Source: Diphasiastrum complanatum
Taxonomy: Eukaryota; Streptophyta; Lycopodiopsida; Lycopodiales; Lycopodiaceae
Length of the DNA stretch: 64,000 nt
Direction: 5' to 3'
Assembly (NCBI GenBank): GCA_029204225.1
Contig: CM055114.1
Span: 11,285,634-11,349,633 of the forward strand
Of this stretch, positions 24,721 to 36,160 are shown piece after piece. A program made the translations under genes and the position numbers. Within the stretch, counting starts at the first letter, position 1; each line of letters starts with the position of its first letter. The notes below the pieces were generated by a model. The model had not been told where the DNA came from. It saw only the letters and a list, made by a program, of their open reading frames with translations, and searched no databases.

Positions 24721-24956
24721 CTAAATCCCATTTTTAATCTGCCTCCATTCATGCTGCATATTTACTCGCGTTGTCTCGAAGTCTGCATATTCACATGTAA
24801 ATTCCCACAAGCGATGAAGAGACGAAAAGCAAAGGTTGACGTCACACCCTCTTCACGCTCATGCAGCTGCTTTAACAAACTGGACGATGACTGCATCCAC
24901 CCACGATCTCCTACAGACAGCACATCCACCCTATACTTTCTTCATCTGCACACCTG

Positions 24957-26207
24957 TGTCATACTATACCAACAAGGTTAATATAGATTTTGTAGTAAAC
25001 TGTCGTTCCCATAGAAAACATCGTTAGAAAGTTATGTATTTGGTACAATTTATGACAAGTGGTTTCGAGTGTTATTCTGGTTGTCAACAGACATTAAAAA
25101 GTAACCAGTAGTACTTATATTTGGGGTGTGTTGTGTTGAGAGAACAACAATTTGGCCTCTATCAAATCGAACGAAATGTGTTCTACAGATGAGATGTTAT
25201 CAGAGTAGTACAACAATACTACACTATGGCTGATTAAGGTGTCAACAAAGAGTCGAGAATTGTTCGATGTATTCATGACTGTGCAGACAATTAATTAATC
25301 ACGTTCGCGAACTGTTTATTTCTATACAGAAGTCCTCAACAACTAAAGTCCAAATTAATGGTTAAAGAACACGAATAGTTTTAGAGCACGTTGGAAACTT
25401 ATTTCAGTTACAGTCAAGAAAACAGATCAAAGACTCAATTCTTCAGACAGGGACTGTCATCTCATTTGTATACATACAACTTTATTCAATGATTGTGCTA
25501 GATTGTACCAAACATAGTCGTTATTCGAGTGCCGAAAAAAAAGTATTCACGAAAGACGAATACGATGGTTCTAAGACAGTTCTTTAGAGCATGCTTTACG
25601 GATACACAACAAATGACTGTAATGCACTAGAGTATATGTCTGATACTAATTCATGTAATGCGTTAGAGATTGCTAGTAGACTCAACGTCACTCACACTCA
25701 ACAGTGCGGAGAACAGAGATAAGGGAGAATAACTCACAGAACTCTCTGCACTTCTTCAACCTCTTACATATGCATAAACTTTTCTCTCTCGATGCTCGAG
25801 ACTGAAGTGTGAGATAAATATATGTTCTACGGGCGAACAAACACACCTCTAAAACAACAGGTGTGTCGCTCCCGCGAAAGGGTCTACTTAACAATTAGAT
25901 TGAAAATACGTTCAATTATATCATGAAAGGTATATTTAACTAAGAGTTAAGATTAATCTAGTTTAACATGTCTTTCCATATCTAGTCGTTTCGTATGGAC
26001 GACCTAGTAAAGGTTGTCCAAGACAATGTCTTTTCCTTTTAAAGGCCTTGTCCTTAATTACAAGGCAAGTACTTAGGAGATATATTTCTGAAAAAATGAC
26101 TTAGGCCTCTTCATGATTTATACTTATCCAGCTCATATCTTCATTTCTGAGTATATCATGCCATATTTATGTTGATATTCAATATTTAATAATTTCGTGG
26201 CATCACA
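24957..26207 (-). repeat. gypsy LTR, minus orientation (3' LTR of a minus-strand copy)
   Basis: This 1251-bp sequence is the reverse complement of 27266-28513 with scattered changes. On the minus strand it begins TGTGATGCCACGAAATTATT and ends GTATGACA, giving TG...CA termini. Upstream of it on the minus strand lies GAGGAAGGAGATA, a polypurine tract, so it is a 3' LTR. Beyond its end at 24957 the homology to the other copy stops sharply. Confidence 0.88.
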
Positions 26208-26222
26208 TATCTCCTTCCTCAA
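26208..26222 (-). other. polypurine tract
   Basis: The minus strand reads TTGAGGAAGGAGATA directly before the LTR at 26207. It identifies the left-hand LTR as the 3' LTR of a minus-strand element. Confidence 0.65.
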
Positions 26223-26514
26223 ATGTGAAACGTCCTCGTGAACATATCATCTTCATTTCAAGGATTATTCGCGAAACATTCTTGTTCTTCAGATGTTCGT
26301 TAAGACGAAAAGATATTTCTTCATATTATTCGCCCTTTAGATATTTCTTCGTCTTAAAGAATATGTGTCTTGCTGTTTCTTTAATTGAATAGGTTGTTTT
26401 GAGTTGATCTTTGAATTGTTGATAAAATCTGGAATCAAACTTCAAAACATCTTTAAACTTCAAAAATTCAGCATCCCATAGAAACATCAGCACGACAAAG
26501 GCATGAATGAATGT

Positions 26515-27180
26515 TTATGAATGATTCAATTCTTCATATAATTTCTGAGCAAACTCCAAGTGTTGTTGAGCTTCGATCAATAGCAAGTCTTTTTTGGATT
26601 TTGTGTAACGGCCAACTGGGAGGTTGCCGAATTCTTCCAGTTTAACTGGGAGCAATGTTCCATCAAACAGCTCCTGAGTGAACTTTGTATCTTCGTCGGA
26701 ATCACTACGTAGGATGATTTGTTTATAGTAACGAGCTGAAAATCTAATAAAATTGCTTTTAACATAAAGATTCTGAACGAAAAATAATGCCTTCGCTGCG
26801 AAAGTTTCGAACTGCCAAAAAGAATATGTACAAAACTGCTTGTAACGGAATGACTTCCTTCTGTTTTGCAGATTATGTCGAATCTCTGCAAAATATTCTG
26901 CAAGGTTTCGCTCCCAATCCACATAAAGACTGAATAGTTCAGGATAGGCCATATTTATATTTATCAGCAACACTGCATCATCGAATTCGCCTAGATCCAC
27001 AACAGCTTCAATTATGCGGTAGAGCACAAAACAATAGTGGACGAAACCTCGTGCCCTATGAAGCTTATTCAAACTGTAAAAAGGGATGAAACCTTCTTTC
27101 TGAAAAATTAAAGAATGAATGCACAAAGCATCTACGTTTTGTCTATCTCTGATAAGCTTCTCTTCTTCGTTCTCTCTCAC
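26515..27180 (-). CDS. unidentified 221-residue ORF between opposed LTRs
   Basis: This uninterrupted ATG-to-TGA frame lies on the minus strand, starting MRENEEEKLIRDRQ and ending AQKLYEELNHS. It is rich in aromatic and charged residues, with amphipathic helices (HCFVLYRIIEAVVDLG-like block at 47-65, FAEIRHNLQNRRKSFRYKQF near 115). No signal peptide, transmembrane segment, zinc knuckle, protease or polymerase motif is visible. It sits after the expected place of pol and before the PPT and 3' LTR of the minus-strand gypsy copy, the position of the extra 3' ORF of some plant gypsy families. A TATA-like ATATATAGT lies about 65 bp upstream. Function unknown; being open for 221 codons among decayed neighbours makes it notable. 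Confidence 0.55.
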   Translation of the reverse strand: MRENEEEKLIRDRQNVDALCIHSLIFQKEGFIPFYSLNKLHRARGFVHYCFVLYRIIEAVVDLGEFDDAVLLININMAYPELFSLYVDWERNLAEYFAEIRHNLQNRRKSFRYKQFCTYSFWQFETFAAKALFFVQNLYVKSNFIRFSARYYKQIILRSDSDEDTKFTQELFDGTLLPVKLEEFGNLPVGRYTKSKKDLLLIEAQQHLEFAQKLYEELNHS

Positions 27181-27242
27181 TTACTAACTTCTTGATCGTT
27201 TGATCTTCGTTAATTGTTAATGAATATGCAAATGGTATTCAC

Positions 27243-27252
27243 TATATATACA
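27243..27252 (-). promoter_or_regulatory. TATA-like box upstream of the 221-residue ORF
   Basis: The minus strand reads GTATATATAG about 65 bp before the ATG at 27180. The spacing suits a plant core promoter, but the sequence is AT-rich and the match could be chance. Confidence 0.3.
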
Positions 27253-27265
27253 TAATGTTATAGGC

Positions 27266-28513
27266 TGTGATGCCATGAAATTATTAAATATTTAATATCA
27301 ACGTAAATATGGCATGATATACTTGGAAATGAAGATATGAGCCGGATAAGTATAAGTGATGAAGAGGCCTAAGTCATTTTTCGAGAATATGTCTCCTAAA
27401 TACTTGCCTTATAATAAAGGACAAGACCTTTAAAAGGAAAGACATTGTCTTGGATAACCTTTACTAGGTCATCATACGAAACGACTAGATATGGAAAGAC
27501 ATGTTAAACTAGAGTAATCTTAACTCTTAGTTAACTTTACCTTTCATGGTATAATTGAACGTATTTTCAATCTAATTGTTAACTAGACCCTTTCGTAGGC
27601 ACGACGCACTTGTTGTTTTAGAGGTGTGTGTTCGTCCCGTAGAACATATATTGATCTCACACTTCAGTCTCGAGCATCGAGAGAGAAGAATTTATGCATA
27701 TGTAAGAGGTTGAAGAAGTGAATAGAGTTCTGTGAGTTATTCTCCCTTATCTCTGTTCTCCGCACTGTTGAGTGTGAGTGATCTTGAGTCTACTAGCAAC
27801 CTCTAATGCATTACATGAATTACTCTCTGATCAGACATACACTCTAGTGCATTACAGTCGTTTGCTGTGTATCCGTAAAGCATGCTCTAAAGAACTGTCT
27901 TAAAACCATCTTATTCATCTGTCGCAAATACTTTCTTTTCGGCACTCGAATAACAACTATCTTTGGTACAATCTAGCACAATCATTGAATAAAGTTGTAT
28001 GTATACAAATGAGATGATAGTCCTTGTCTGAAGAATTGGGTCTTTGATCTATTTTCCTGACTTTAACTGACATAAGTTTCTAACATGCTCTAAAACTATT
28101 AGTGTTCTTTAACCATTAATTTGGACTTTAGTTGTTGAGGACTTCTGTATAGAAACGAACAGTTCGCGAACACGCTTAATTCATTGTCTGCACAGTCGCA
28201 AATACATCGAACAATTCTCGACTCTTTGTTGACACCTTAATCAGCCAGAGTATAGTACTGTTGTACTACTATGGTAACATCTCATCTGTAGAACATGTTT
28301 TGTTCGATTTGATAGAGGCCAGATTGTTGTTTTGAAATTATCAACACAACACACCCCAAATATATACTTTTTGATGTCTGTCGACAACCAGAATAACACT
28401 CGAAACCACTTGTCATAAATTATACCAAATACATAACTTTCTAATGTTGTCCTCTGTGGGAACAACACTATTTACTACAAAATCTATATTAACCTTGTTG
28501 GTATAGTACGACA
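27266..28513 (+). repeat. gypsy 5' LTR, plus orientation
   Basis: It begins TGTGATGCCATGAAATTATT and ends TAGTACGACA; 1248 bp. It is followed after 12 bases by the primer binding site. It is inverted with respect to 24957-26207. Confidence 0.88.
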
Positions 28514-28525
28514 TATACCAATTTT

Positions 28526-28543
28526 TGGCGCCGTTGTCGGGGA
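28526..28543 (+). other. primer binding site, tRNA-Asp type
   Basis: TGGCGCCGTTGTCGGGGA is complementary to the 3' end of plant tRNA-Asp except for one base (T for C at position 12). Confidence 0.8.
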
Positions 28544-28710
28544 TAGTTTAGGAAAGTTGTAAGAAATCTGACACATCCATCTCCATATCCAGATAGGAAC
28601 GATATCGTAAGCTTAGAGAGGAATTTTTACGAAGACAAAGTGAGAGTACTAGTTGAAGAAATCTAGACGAAATCACTGCCCAGTTATTTGAACTCCTAAT
28701 TAGCTTCGGT

Positions 28711-29975
28711 ATGGAGGGTCCTGCTGCACGTTTCACTTCTATATCCAAAATTAAGTATGATTATTTTAAAGGGACTTCTTCTGATGATGCAGATAGCTAT
28801 GTCTCACAATTTGAGTCAATCGCTAATGCAAATAACGAAGGAACTGATGTAGATAAACTACGAATCTTCCCTGGTCTGCTAAGAAAGTAGGCGCACATAT
28901 GGTACAGTCAGGTTGAACCAAGCCGCGTAGGAACCTGGTACCTGCTGAAAGATCCGTTTTTGAACCAGTTCAGAGAAATCAGTTACAAATCTAGAATTTT
29001 CGGATGCTTGAACAATGGTCAGAAGAAAAGTAAAGAACCCCTTCGAAAATATACACGAAAGGTTGAAAATCTTATAGCAAAACTAACTGGTGTATATCCC
29101 GTTGATATGCAGATCGAATGGTTTTTGGCTAGTTTACCACCAAAGCTTGATCAGTATTGCAGACAAGGGGACATGACCTCCTTAGCAGCAGTAATAGCTA
29201 GTGCAGAAAATTTTGAGACCTCAAAACTAGCACGAAAGAGACGACCAACTAAAAGATCTCGAAAGTCTAAGACTGATTTCAATGATAGCGATGATGATTC
29301 AGATTCTGACTCAAGTACCAGTTCTGCAAGCTCGAAATCTAAAAGCAGCGATTCATCAGAATCAGAAGCTGATAAAGGAGAGAGAAAGAATAAACGATGA
29401 TCCAAACGAAAGGACGACACGAAAGTTGTCGAGGATAACTCGTCAACTTCTAAAGTTGAAAAGCTTCGGAAGAGTAATATGGTTGACCTTAATAAAAAAT
29501 TTAATGACTTGAAAGTGCAGATCTCTGAAGTTGCAGATAAAAGACCGAAAGCGTCTTCTTCCAACTCAGGAATGTGGTGTACGAAATGTGAAACTTCAAG
29601 ACACAGTAAGGAAGACTACACCACTATGAGTGAGAAAATATATTGAAGATCCTGCCCATGAGGTACTTTTTATTTTTCAGAACGATGCGACTACTAACTA
29701 TGTTCAAGGTACTGCAGCATCAGCCCAGCAAGACAGACCCAAGTTCGCACCAAGAATACATAATCCTCCTAAATTTGTTGGACCAGCGAAGTCTCAAACT
29801 GCGACTAAACCAGTTTCAGACAACTGTTATAACTGTGGAGAGCCCGGACATTTTTCTCCTGACTGTCCTCAACCACGAAAGCCGATTGGTTATGTACCAT
29901 TATGTTCGAATTGTAGAGATCTCGGCCACAAGTATCCTGACTGCCCTCAGCCGCGGAAGACGTGACCCAAATATC
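28711..29975 (+). pseudogene. gypsy gag remnant with two zinc knuckles
   Basis: From the ATG at 28711 the frame reads MEGPAARFTSISKIKYDYFK, then the gag block WYSQVEPSRVGTWYLLKDPF, with TAG at 28888 (Gln expected). It continues to an Asp/Ser-rich tract (29280-29380) and TGA at 29398 (probably CGA Arg). A partial knuckle WCTKCETSRHSKEDY lies near 29574. After a frameshift near 29630 the frame gives CYNCGEPGHFSPDC (29824-29865) and CSNCRDLGHKYPDC (29905-29946), two complete CCHC knuckles. The protein would bind element RNA. Confidence 0.85.
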
Positions 29976-30029
29976 AGTATGTAGCAACACCAGCTGCTGC
30001 ACATAATAACAGAAGACATAGCTCATGCT

Positions 30030-30449
30030 TTGGGGCTGACTGACATTCAACCGACCCAGCGAAACATCAAGTTAGCTGATTCGACGCGACGAAATCCTGT
30101 TGGAGAACTGAAGGATGTCACTATTTACATTCAAGCCAAGCCATTCACAATGAATTTCATAGTTATCAAACCACTCGGTTTGTCATCTTATTATGTGCTG
30201 ATTGGACGACCTTGGCTTTATCAATCAAACGCAAGTGTTCATTGGAAATCCAGAGAGCTGAGATTTCAGACTGGTGAGACCAATAATCGAGGTAAACCAG
30301 CAGAACAAATAATCACATGGAGTCGTGACAAATATGAAGGTGAAACTCCTTTGTCTGACACCAGTTTTACCTCAGAAAAATCTTTTTATGCCTTAAATAT
30401 TTTTTCTAATGAGTCTGACATTGAAGTTCAATATTTTGAATTTTTATGA
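30030..30449 (+). pseudogene. gypsy protease-region remnant
   Basis: This 139-codon frame contains MNFIVIKPLGLSSYYVLIGR and PWLYQSNASVHWKSRELRF, the C-terminal half of retropepsin-like proteases of plant gypsy elements (the IGRPWL motif). The N-terminal D-S/T-G active site is not visible; the upstream sequence near 29980-30030 is frameshifted. Confidence 0.7.
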
Positions 30450-32605
30450 GAATGCTGACGAAGAAGAATTCTTCGATGCCTGCAACGTTGAAGCGGATGT
30501 ATCCTATGAAGAAATAAAAGTTGCAGACACGAACTTGAAAGAGTTTGATGATTCGAGTGACGAATCTGAACACGAATTTGGTAACAAGAACCAGGTTGAC
30601 AACAAGAATACATCTATTGAGTCAACCATACGCGAAATTCATGGCCATACCAAGGCCAATATGACAAAATGTATCATATTACCAGATTCTACTGAACTAA
30701 TTGAACTTGCACCTGGCAGATTTGTGCATGTTTCAAAGTCACTTGGAAATTTGGAGTTGGTGAAATTCACTGAATTATTGAAGTATTATCAAGATGTTTT
30801 TGCTTGATCGCTCGACGATTTGAAAGGTATACATGTAGAATTCGGAGAGCACCATATTGATCTTAAGGAAGATGTTGTACCTGTTCGACAGAAATAGTAT
30901 CGTCTCAATCCCAAGTACTTTCTCATGGTTAAGGACGAATTCAACAAGCACCTTAAGGTAGGTAATATCTATCGCATCTTAAGTAATGAATGGGTTTCAT
31001 CCATTGTTGTCGTCCCAAAGAAGAAGACTGGCAAAATACAAATATGCTAGGATTTTTGCAAACTCAATGCTGCCACAAGGAAGGACCATCAACCTCTGCC
31101 CTTCACTGATTCCATCTTAGAGCAGGTTGCTGGTCAAGAGCGTTACAATTTCTGTGACGGATTTTCTGGATATAATCAGGTTGGAGTGCGAAAGGAGGAT
31201 CGTTCAAAGACCACATTCACTACGGATGGGGGCACTTATGCCTACAACAAAATGCACTTTGGTCTTTGTAACGCTCCAGCGACTTTTCAGCGAATCATGA
31301 TGTTAATTTTCGTTGCCTTCCTAAAAAAATTTCTCAAAAAAATTATTGATGATTTCTGTGTATATAGTGATATCAAGACACACCTACAGAAGCTGAAATT
31401 AACATTGCAATGGTGTCGAGATACTTGTTTATCCCTTCATCCAGAGAAATGCTTTTTCAGTATGAAAGAAGAAATATTACTCGGACACATGATATCTAAC
31501 AGAGGAATAGAAGTCGACAAAGATAAAGTCGAGCTTATAAAGAATCTCCAGATAGCAACCAATTTACGTGAACTAAGAGCTCTCTCGGGACATGTCGGCT
31601 ATTATCGAAGATTTATTCAAAATTATGCTTCTATTGTTGCCTCTCTTACACATCTACTGAAGAAACAAGTGGAATACTTGTGGACGAATGAACAACAAAA
31701 AGCATTCGAAGAACTTAAGCAAAGGTTGATCAATGCTCCTATTCTGAGACCACCCAACTAGGCTATTTTATTTCATAGTTATGTTGATGTTTCTGCATTT
31801 GCGATTGGCATCTGTTTGAGCCAGAAGCACGACCAGAAGAAGGATCATCCCATTTACTATCTGAGTCGACAGCTCAGTGCCTCAGAGGAGAATTATTCGG
31901 CTACAGAAAGGGAAGCACTTGGCATGATTTTCACTGTTGAGAAATTTCGACATGATTTGTTGGGATATGTATTTATTTTTCATGTGGATCATTATGCTCT
32001 TAAGTATCTTGTAAATAAACCAGATCTATCAAGACGAATTACTCGATTGGTTCTACTTCTGGAGGAATTCACTTATCAAGTAGAGCCTCGTTAAGGAAAG
32101 TATCATACAAATGCTGATTATCTAAATGATGATTTTCCAGACGAACATCTATTTGAAATTTCTTCCACCAATCCGTTATATTCTGATATCATTACTTATC
32201 TCAAGGATCAGATATATCCAGATGGTTATGATTTGGAGCAAAAGACAGTTTTTCAATATAAGGTAACACCTTATACTATTATTAACAATGTTCTGTACAA
32301 GCTTGGTGCTGACCATCAACTACAAAGATGTCTCGAAACTGAAGACATTAAAAGTCGTTAAAGCCATGTACTCAGAAGATGCTGGAGGACACTTTTCCTT
32401 AAAGAACACAGTTAATAAGATATTGACTGCCAAGTATTGGTGGCCAACAATGTTCAAGGATGTATCAAATTTTATTCGTTTGTGCGATCCATGCCAAAGA
32501 TTTGGCAAGCCTACAAAAGCAATGAATTGGCCATTGACACCAATCCTGCCTCTTGCACCATTTGAGAAGTGGGGGATTGACTTTGTCAGTCCAATCAAAA
32601 ACGGG
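30409..32605 (+). pseudogene. gypsy RT, RNase H and truncated integrase
   Basis: One frame from 30409 to 32290 carries five stops: TGA 30805 (Trp expected in DVFAWS), TAG 30895, TAG 31048, TAG 31759 (Trp in PPNWAI) and TAA 32092. RT shows SSIVVVPKKKTGKIQ, DGFSGYNQV, FGLCNAPATFQRIM and IIDDFCVYSD, keeping the catalytic DD. RNase H shows YVDVSAFAIG, YYLSRQLSASEENYS and ATEREALGM, VDHYALKYL. Integrase begins with AGGHFSLKNTVNKIL, YWWPTMFKDV and CDPCQRFGK, then FEKWGIDFVSPIKN, after which homology stops at about 32600. The frame changes near 32290. Confidence 0.88.
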
Positions 32606-32685
32606 CTGCCACATAGCGCATGCCCATTTCGCACGAAATGTGCCCATACACATTCTGCATGAAATATGCAAGGGCTATGTGGCAG
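32606..32685. repeat. 80-bp hairpin at the integrase breakpoint
   Basis: Arms CTGCCACATAGC (32606-32617) and GCTATGTGGCAG (32674-32685) are perfect reverse complements. The loop holds CATTTCGCACGAAATGTG, itself imperfectly palindromic. It starts within a few bases of the point where integrase homology ends. Confidence 0.75.
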
Positions 32686-34223
32686 TTCATCATTGGTTGG
32701 TCCACATGCATGTTCCATCATAATTTTCATGTGCTATGTGTTCACTTTTTATTGGGTGTCCACTTAAAAAATCATGAAAAAATGCTTAGCGCTTAGCATT
32801 ACATGCTCACTTTGTTAACTTTGATTTTTGGGTAAGTTATGGTGATGGTGATGATTGAACAAAATTCCTTCTTAGGCGAGTTTGAAGTCAAAAACTGTGT
32901 GTTTTTTTCTTGATTCTTCTAGATTGGAAAACCTTTGTCTTTCATTTTCCAAGGTGCATGTCAAATATGCTCTCAGTCTTTCATATGATGTTGCTTTCTT
33001 TGTGTTTGGAGCTACCTTAAATAACTTTTGAAGGATTAGAAACTTCCACCATAAAGGTTATGTTTAAATTTTCATATGAACTCTTGAAACTTGATTAGAA
33101 AGTTTCATAAAAAAGTTAAAACTTCATGTAAGAGCCAAGCTTTGTGGTGTTGCCAATAAAAATGTGTTGAAGGGTTTATAGTTAGTACTTCTTTTACATT
33201 TATCAATTGGGTAGCAAAAGCTGCCAACCGCATTTTGAGGGTATCTCCACATTTATAGGAGGATAAGTCTTTCACACAAGGCCATGTCTTGAAGGTAAGT
33301 CCAAGTGTCCTAAATTTGAATGTAAATCGTATATCAATGGCATTCATTTGACATGGGACCAATATTTCACCTTATATTCGACGGTGACTAAACATACCCA
33401 TAGACCTCCCTTAACAAGTTGACTTGATCCATGTTGGCATCTATTCTTGATACATATGATGGCACCTAGGAGCAAGTCCCACCTTATGTGAAAGAGAAAG
33501 AGGTCACTCAAAGTTGTCTCAACCAATGAGAGGAGAGTATAGTGGGCCTCCAATGTGAAACCATCATAAGGGATGTTTGGGATTGGGTTTGCCTTCAAGG
33601 TGTGGGACTATGCATTGAGTTTTGCTTTCAACAAATCTTATCAAAGGGTTCATATTTTGCCACATGGATATTATGCATTTCACCTATGTTTTCTTCCAAT
33701 GTATAGCTTACAATTGTTTGCACGATGGCAATATGAAAAGTGCTCTCTCTCCTCTTTCAACCAACTATGGAACCTCTCTTAACATGATCGATCAACTTTG
33801 GGATGGCAATCTAGCCTAATCAAAAAAAGTGTTGCATGACATGTCGGTTTTGCTTACACTACTTTATTTTGTGTTTATATTTCATATAACTTGCCTGCTA
33901 GTCCATGTAATGGTCTATTGATTTAGGAGAGCACATGAAGCTATAATATCTCATCCCAATTCTAAATGAGTTTGTGAAATTGTATCATTTATTTCTTGAA
34001 ATAGCCTTCATGTTGTAGCAAGTCGAACATATGGGCTAATCATGACTATCAAAATGTAGTCTGCATTGCTAGCAATTTGCAAAACCAACTATTAGAATTT
34101 GGTCACATGGCTTGGTTGGCCAACTGATGTGTACATAATGTTCTTTTCCTGGTCTAGTAAGAAGTAAAGTATAGTTGCTTTATCCACAACATAAGCATAG
34201 TATAAGGCATTGTGTAGTGCAGC
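32686..34223. other. non-coding, nothing recognised
   Basis: This AT-rich stretch has short frames only. No element terminus or protein motif was found. Confidence 0.45.
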
Positions 34224-35963
34224 TCAAAAAGCCATTTGGTTGAGATAGATCTTGGATGAGATGGACTTGTCGAGATTTGCGACAGCCTCCAAATACTCTG
34301 GATGGTCTGAGGCTCCGGAACAAGATGGCACAGCTTGATGTTGCTGTGTAAGGTCATCAATGCGAAGTAGGGCTTGAAGATATTCTTCGTGTGAATCGGG
34401 CCCGCTGCAAGATGGGGTGGCTTCACTCGAGAGCTCCTTCAGCTCAGCCAACTCTTCCTCGACAAGTGCCTTCAATTCCTCGAGTGGTTGCAAGAACTCG
34501 ACTCAAAAAATTTAGAGCATCTGGCCTTGGAGCCGGTGAGGCTTCATGAGGTCCACTGTGATTGACCCTGCATTGGTGCTAAGAGAAAGAGCAGCTTCTG
34601 CCTTTATTCGCGTCATGCGCTCCTCCTGCAAATATTTCTGGAGAGAGACATTATGTTGATTTGCAGCCAGAAGTTGTTGCTTCAAAGAATTATTTTGAGT
34701 TTGAAAATTGTCAGACTTGTTCTCAATCATCTTATTTGTTTGCTTCAAAGAATTAGCTTCTTTTATTACCGTCTAAAACTGTGTTTCAACGGAATGATTT
34801 TGTTCAATCAGCTTCGTGTTGTTTGATTCGAGCGAATTGATCTTCTCGTAGGACGTCTTTAGATCCTCTTGGCATCTCCTTTTTGAGTTAACAAATTCAA
34901 TGGTAATCTTTTGATGGTACTTGTCCAACTCATAAACTTCAGCCACTAGATTTTTGGCTTTCTCTGTCATGGTGCAAAACCAGTGGGGCTAGTTGTCTGA
35001 TTCATCTTCATCTTCAATAGGTGCCCAAGTGTCGCCTTCTACAACTGTTCGTCCTTTGTCTGATGTGTCGGACTGGGTTGCATCATCATCAGAGGTGGAT
35101 GCACTCTGTTGCTTCTGAGATGTGGAAGCAGATGCTAGCTTTGAAGAATCAGCAGCATCAGCAACTCCATCGATATGCATGGCCACAACTAGAACTGTAT
35201 CTGATTGGGATTGTGCAGCATCAATGTCAATAGCAGTGGTAGTTGATACTTCGACTGCTGGTGCAGCATCTGATGTAGTCGGGTTGGGAACAGTCAGGAG
35301 ACTGGAAAGATCAATTGGCTTTGGAGCCAACAACCTTCCCGTCAGCATGGTTTTCTCTTGCTCAGTCAAAATTTCAAAATGAGCGCACAGTCGAGAAACA
35401 TGGGCTCCGACTCTAGAAAACTTTTGATGTTTAATCCAGCGCAAAAAAGCCTTGTATGTAATAATGTCAAAGCAAACTTGATTACCCGCTAGCGCGTCCA
35501 ATATGTAACCAAAATTTTGAACCGAAATTGTTGCATCCGCATCCGTCAAAAATATTGCCTGGTTCACGTATTTATAGAACAGCTTAAATGTTGTATCTCG
35601 AATCATGGAGATTTTGTACCCCTTCATAAGTACAAAACAATTGCTTAGAAAGTGGGCCTCTTCATCCACTGAATCTTTATTTGTCGAAACCATCTTCCCA
35701 TCCACTGGTAATCCAAGGGCTGTGTAGAACAGGTCTTTAGAGATAGTGAAGAATTTGCCTCGTACGTGAACTTTGAAGTCCACCTTAGAAACTGAATGGA
35801 TAGAGTTCACAAATTCAGTACTGGCATCTAATAGGATTATGGAAGGGTCCACTTTTAGATCACCCAACCTGCATCGATCCAAAAAGTACTGGATGGATGC
35901 CAGGCGGATTCCTGCATGTGCTTTCCAAATGATAGTAGAATTTGAACTCGATCCAGAAGCCAT
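34224..35963 (-). pseudogene. unidentified coiled-coil protein, probably element-encoded
   Basis: On the minus strand, the ATG at 35963 opens MASGSSSNSTIIWKAHAGIR, and the frame runs to 34989 (324 codons from this ATG). Residues 1-200 look globular (YFLDRCRLGDLKVDPSIILL, FTISKDLFYTALGLP, CFDIITYKAFLRWIKHQKF). A Ser/Thr/Asp-rich tail follows, ending IEDEDESDN. Downstream frames at 34970-34773, 34748-34512 and 34493-34224 continue in the same direction as coiled coil (EKINSLESNNTKLIEQN, KQQLLAANQHNVSLQKYLQEE) and a repeated HEEYLQALLRIDDL / HPEYLEAVANLDK motif. They look like one longer protein broken by three stops. An in-frame ATG at 36158 would overlap a TATA-like box, so the inner start is preferred. 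The plan resembles poorly characterised plant retroelement ORFs; family not recognised. Confidence 0.5.
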
Positions 35964-36160
35964 TGGTCGAATGTTTGATGACAGCTTCGTAGATCGCAAT
36001 AGCTCGTACAAGAGTGCTTTGATCGCAAAGAGAATGAGCGTAGGAAAGCATAAACTTGCAGGCAGAAAGTGTAAGGAAGAAAAATGGAAAATAACTTTGA
36101 TATGTAGTAGCGGTGTGGAAGGGATGATGACATGGCATGGTGACATGACATCTGTCATTT

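Larger units (their letters stand above)
27266..32605 (+). mobile_element. gypsy retrotransposon, 5' LTR to integrase, 3' truncated
   Basis: In order: 5' LTR (27266-28513), tRNA-Asp-type PBS, gag with zinc knuckles, protease, RT, RNase H and the start of integrase. The homology ends at about 32600 within the integrase core, where unrelated sequence with a hairpin begins. Several in-frame stops and at least two frameshifts make it inactive. The LTR belongs to the same family as the inverted copy at 24957-26207, and the two 5' LTR ends face each other across 1058 bp. Confidence 0.88.

Noticed and set aside
29151-29564. 137-codon minus-strand frame
   Set aside because: It is the shadow of the Asp/Ser-rich gag tract on the plus strand and has no motif of its own.
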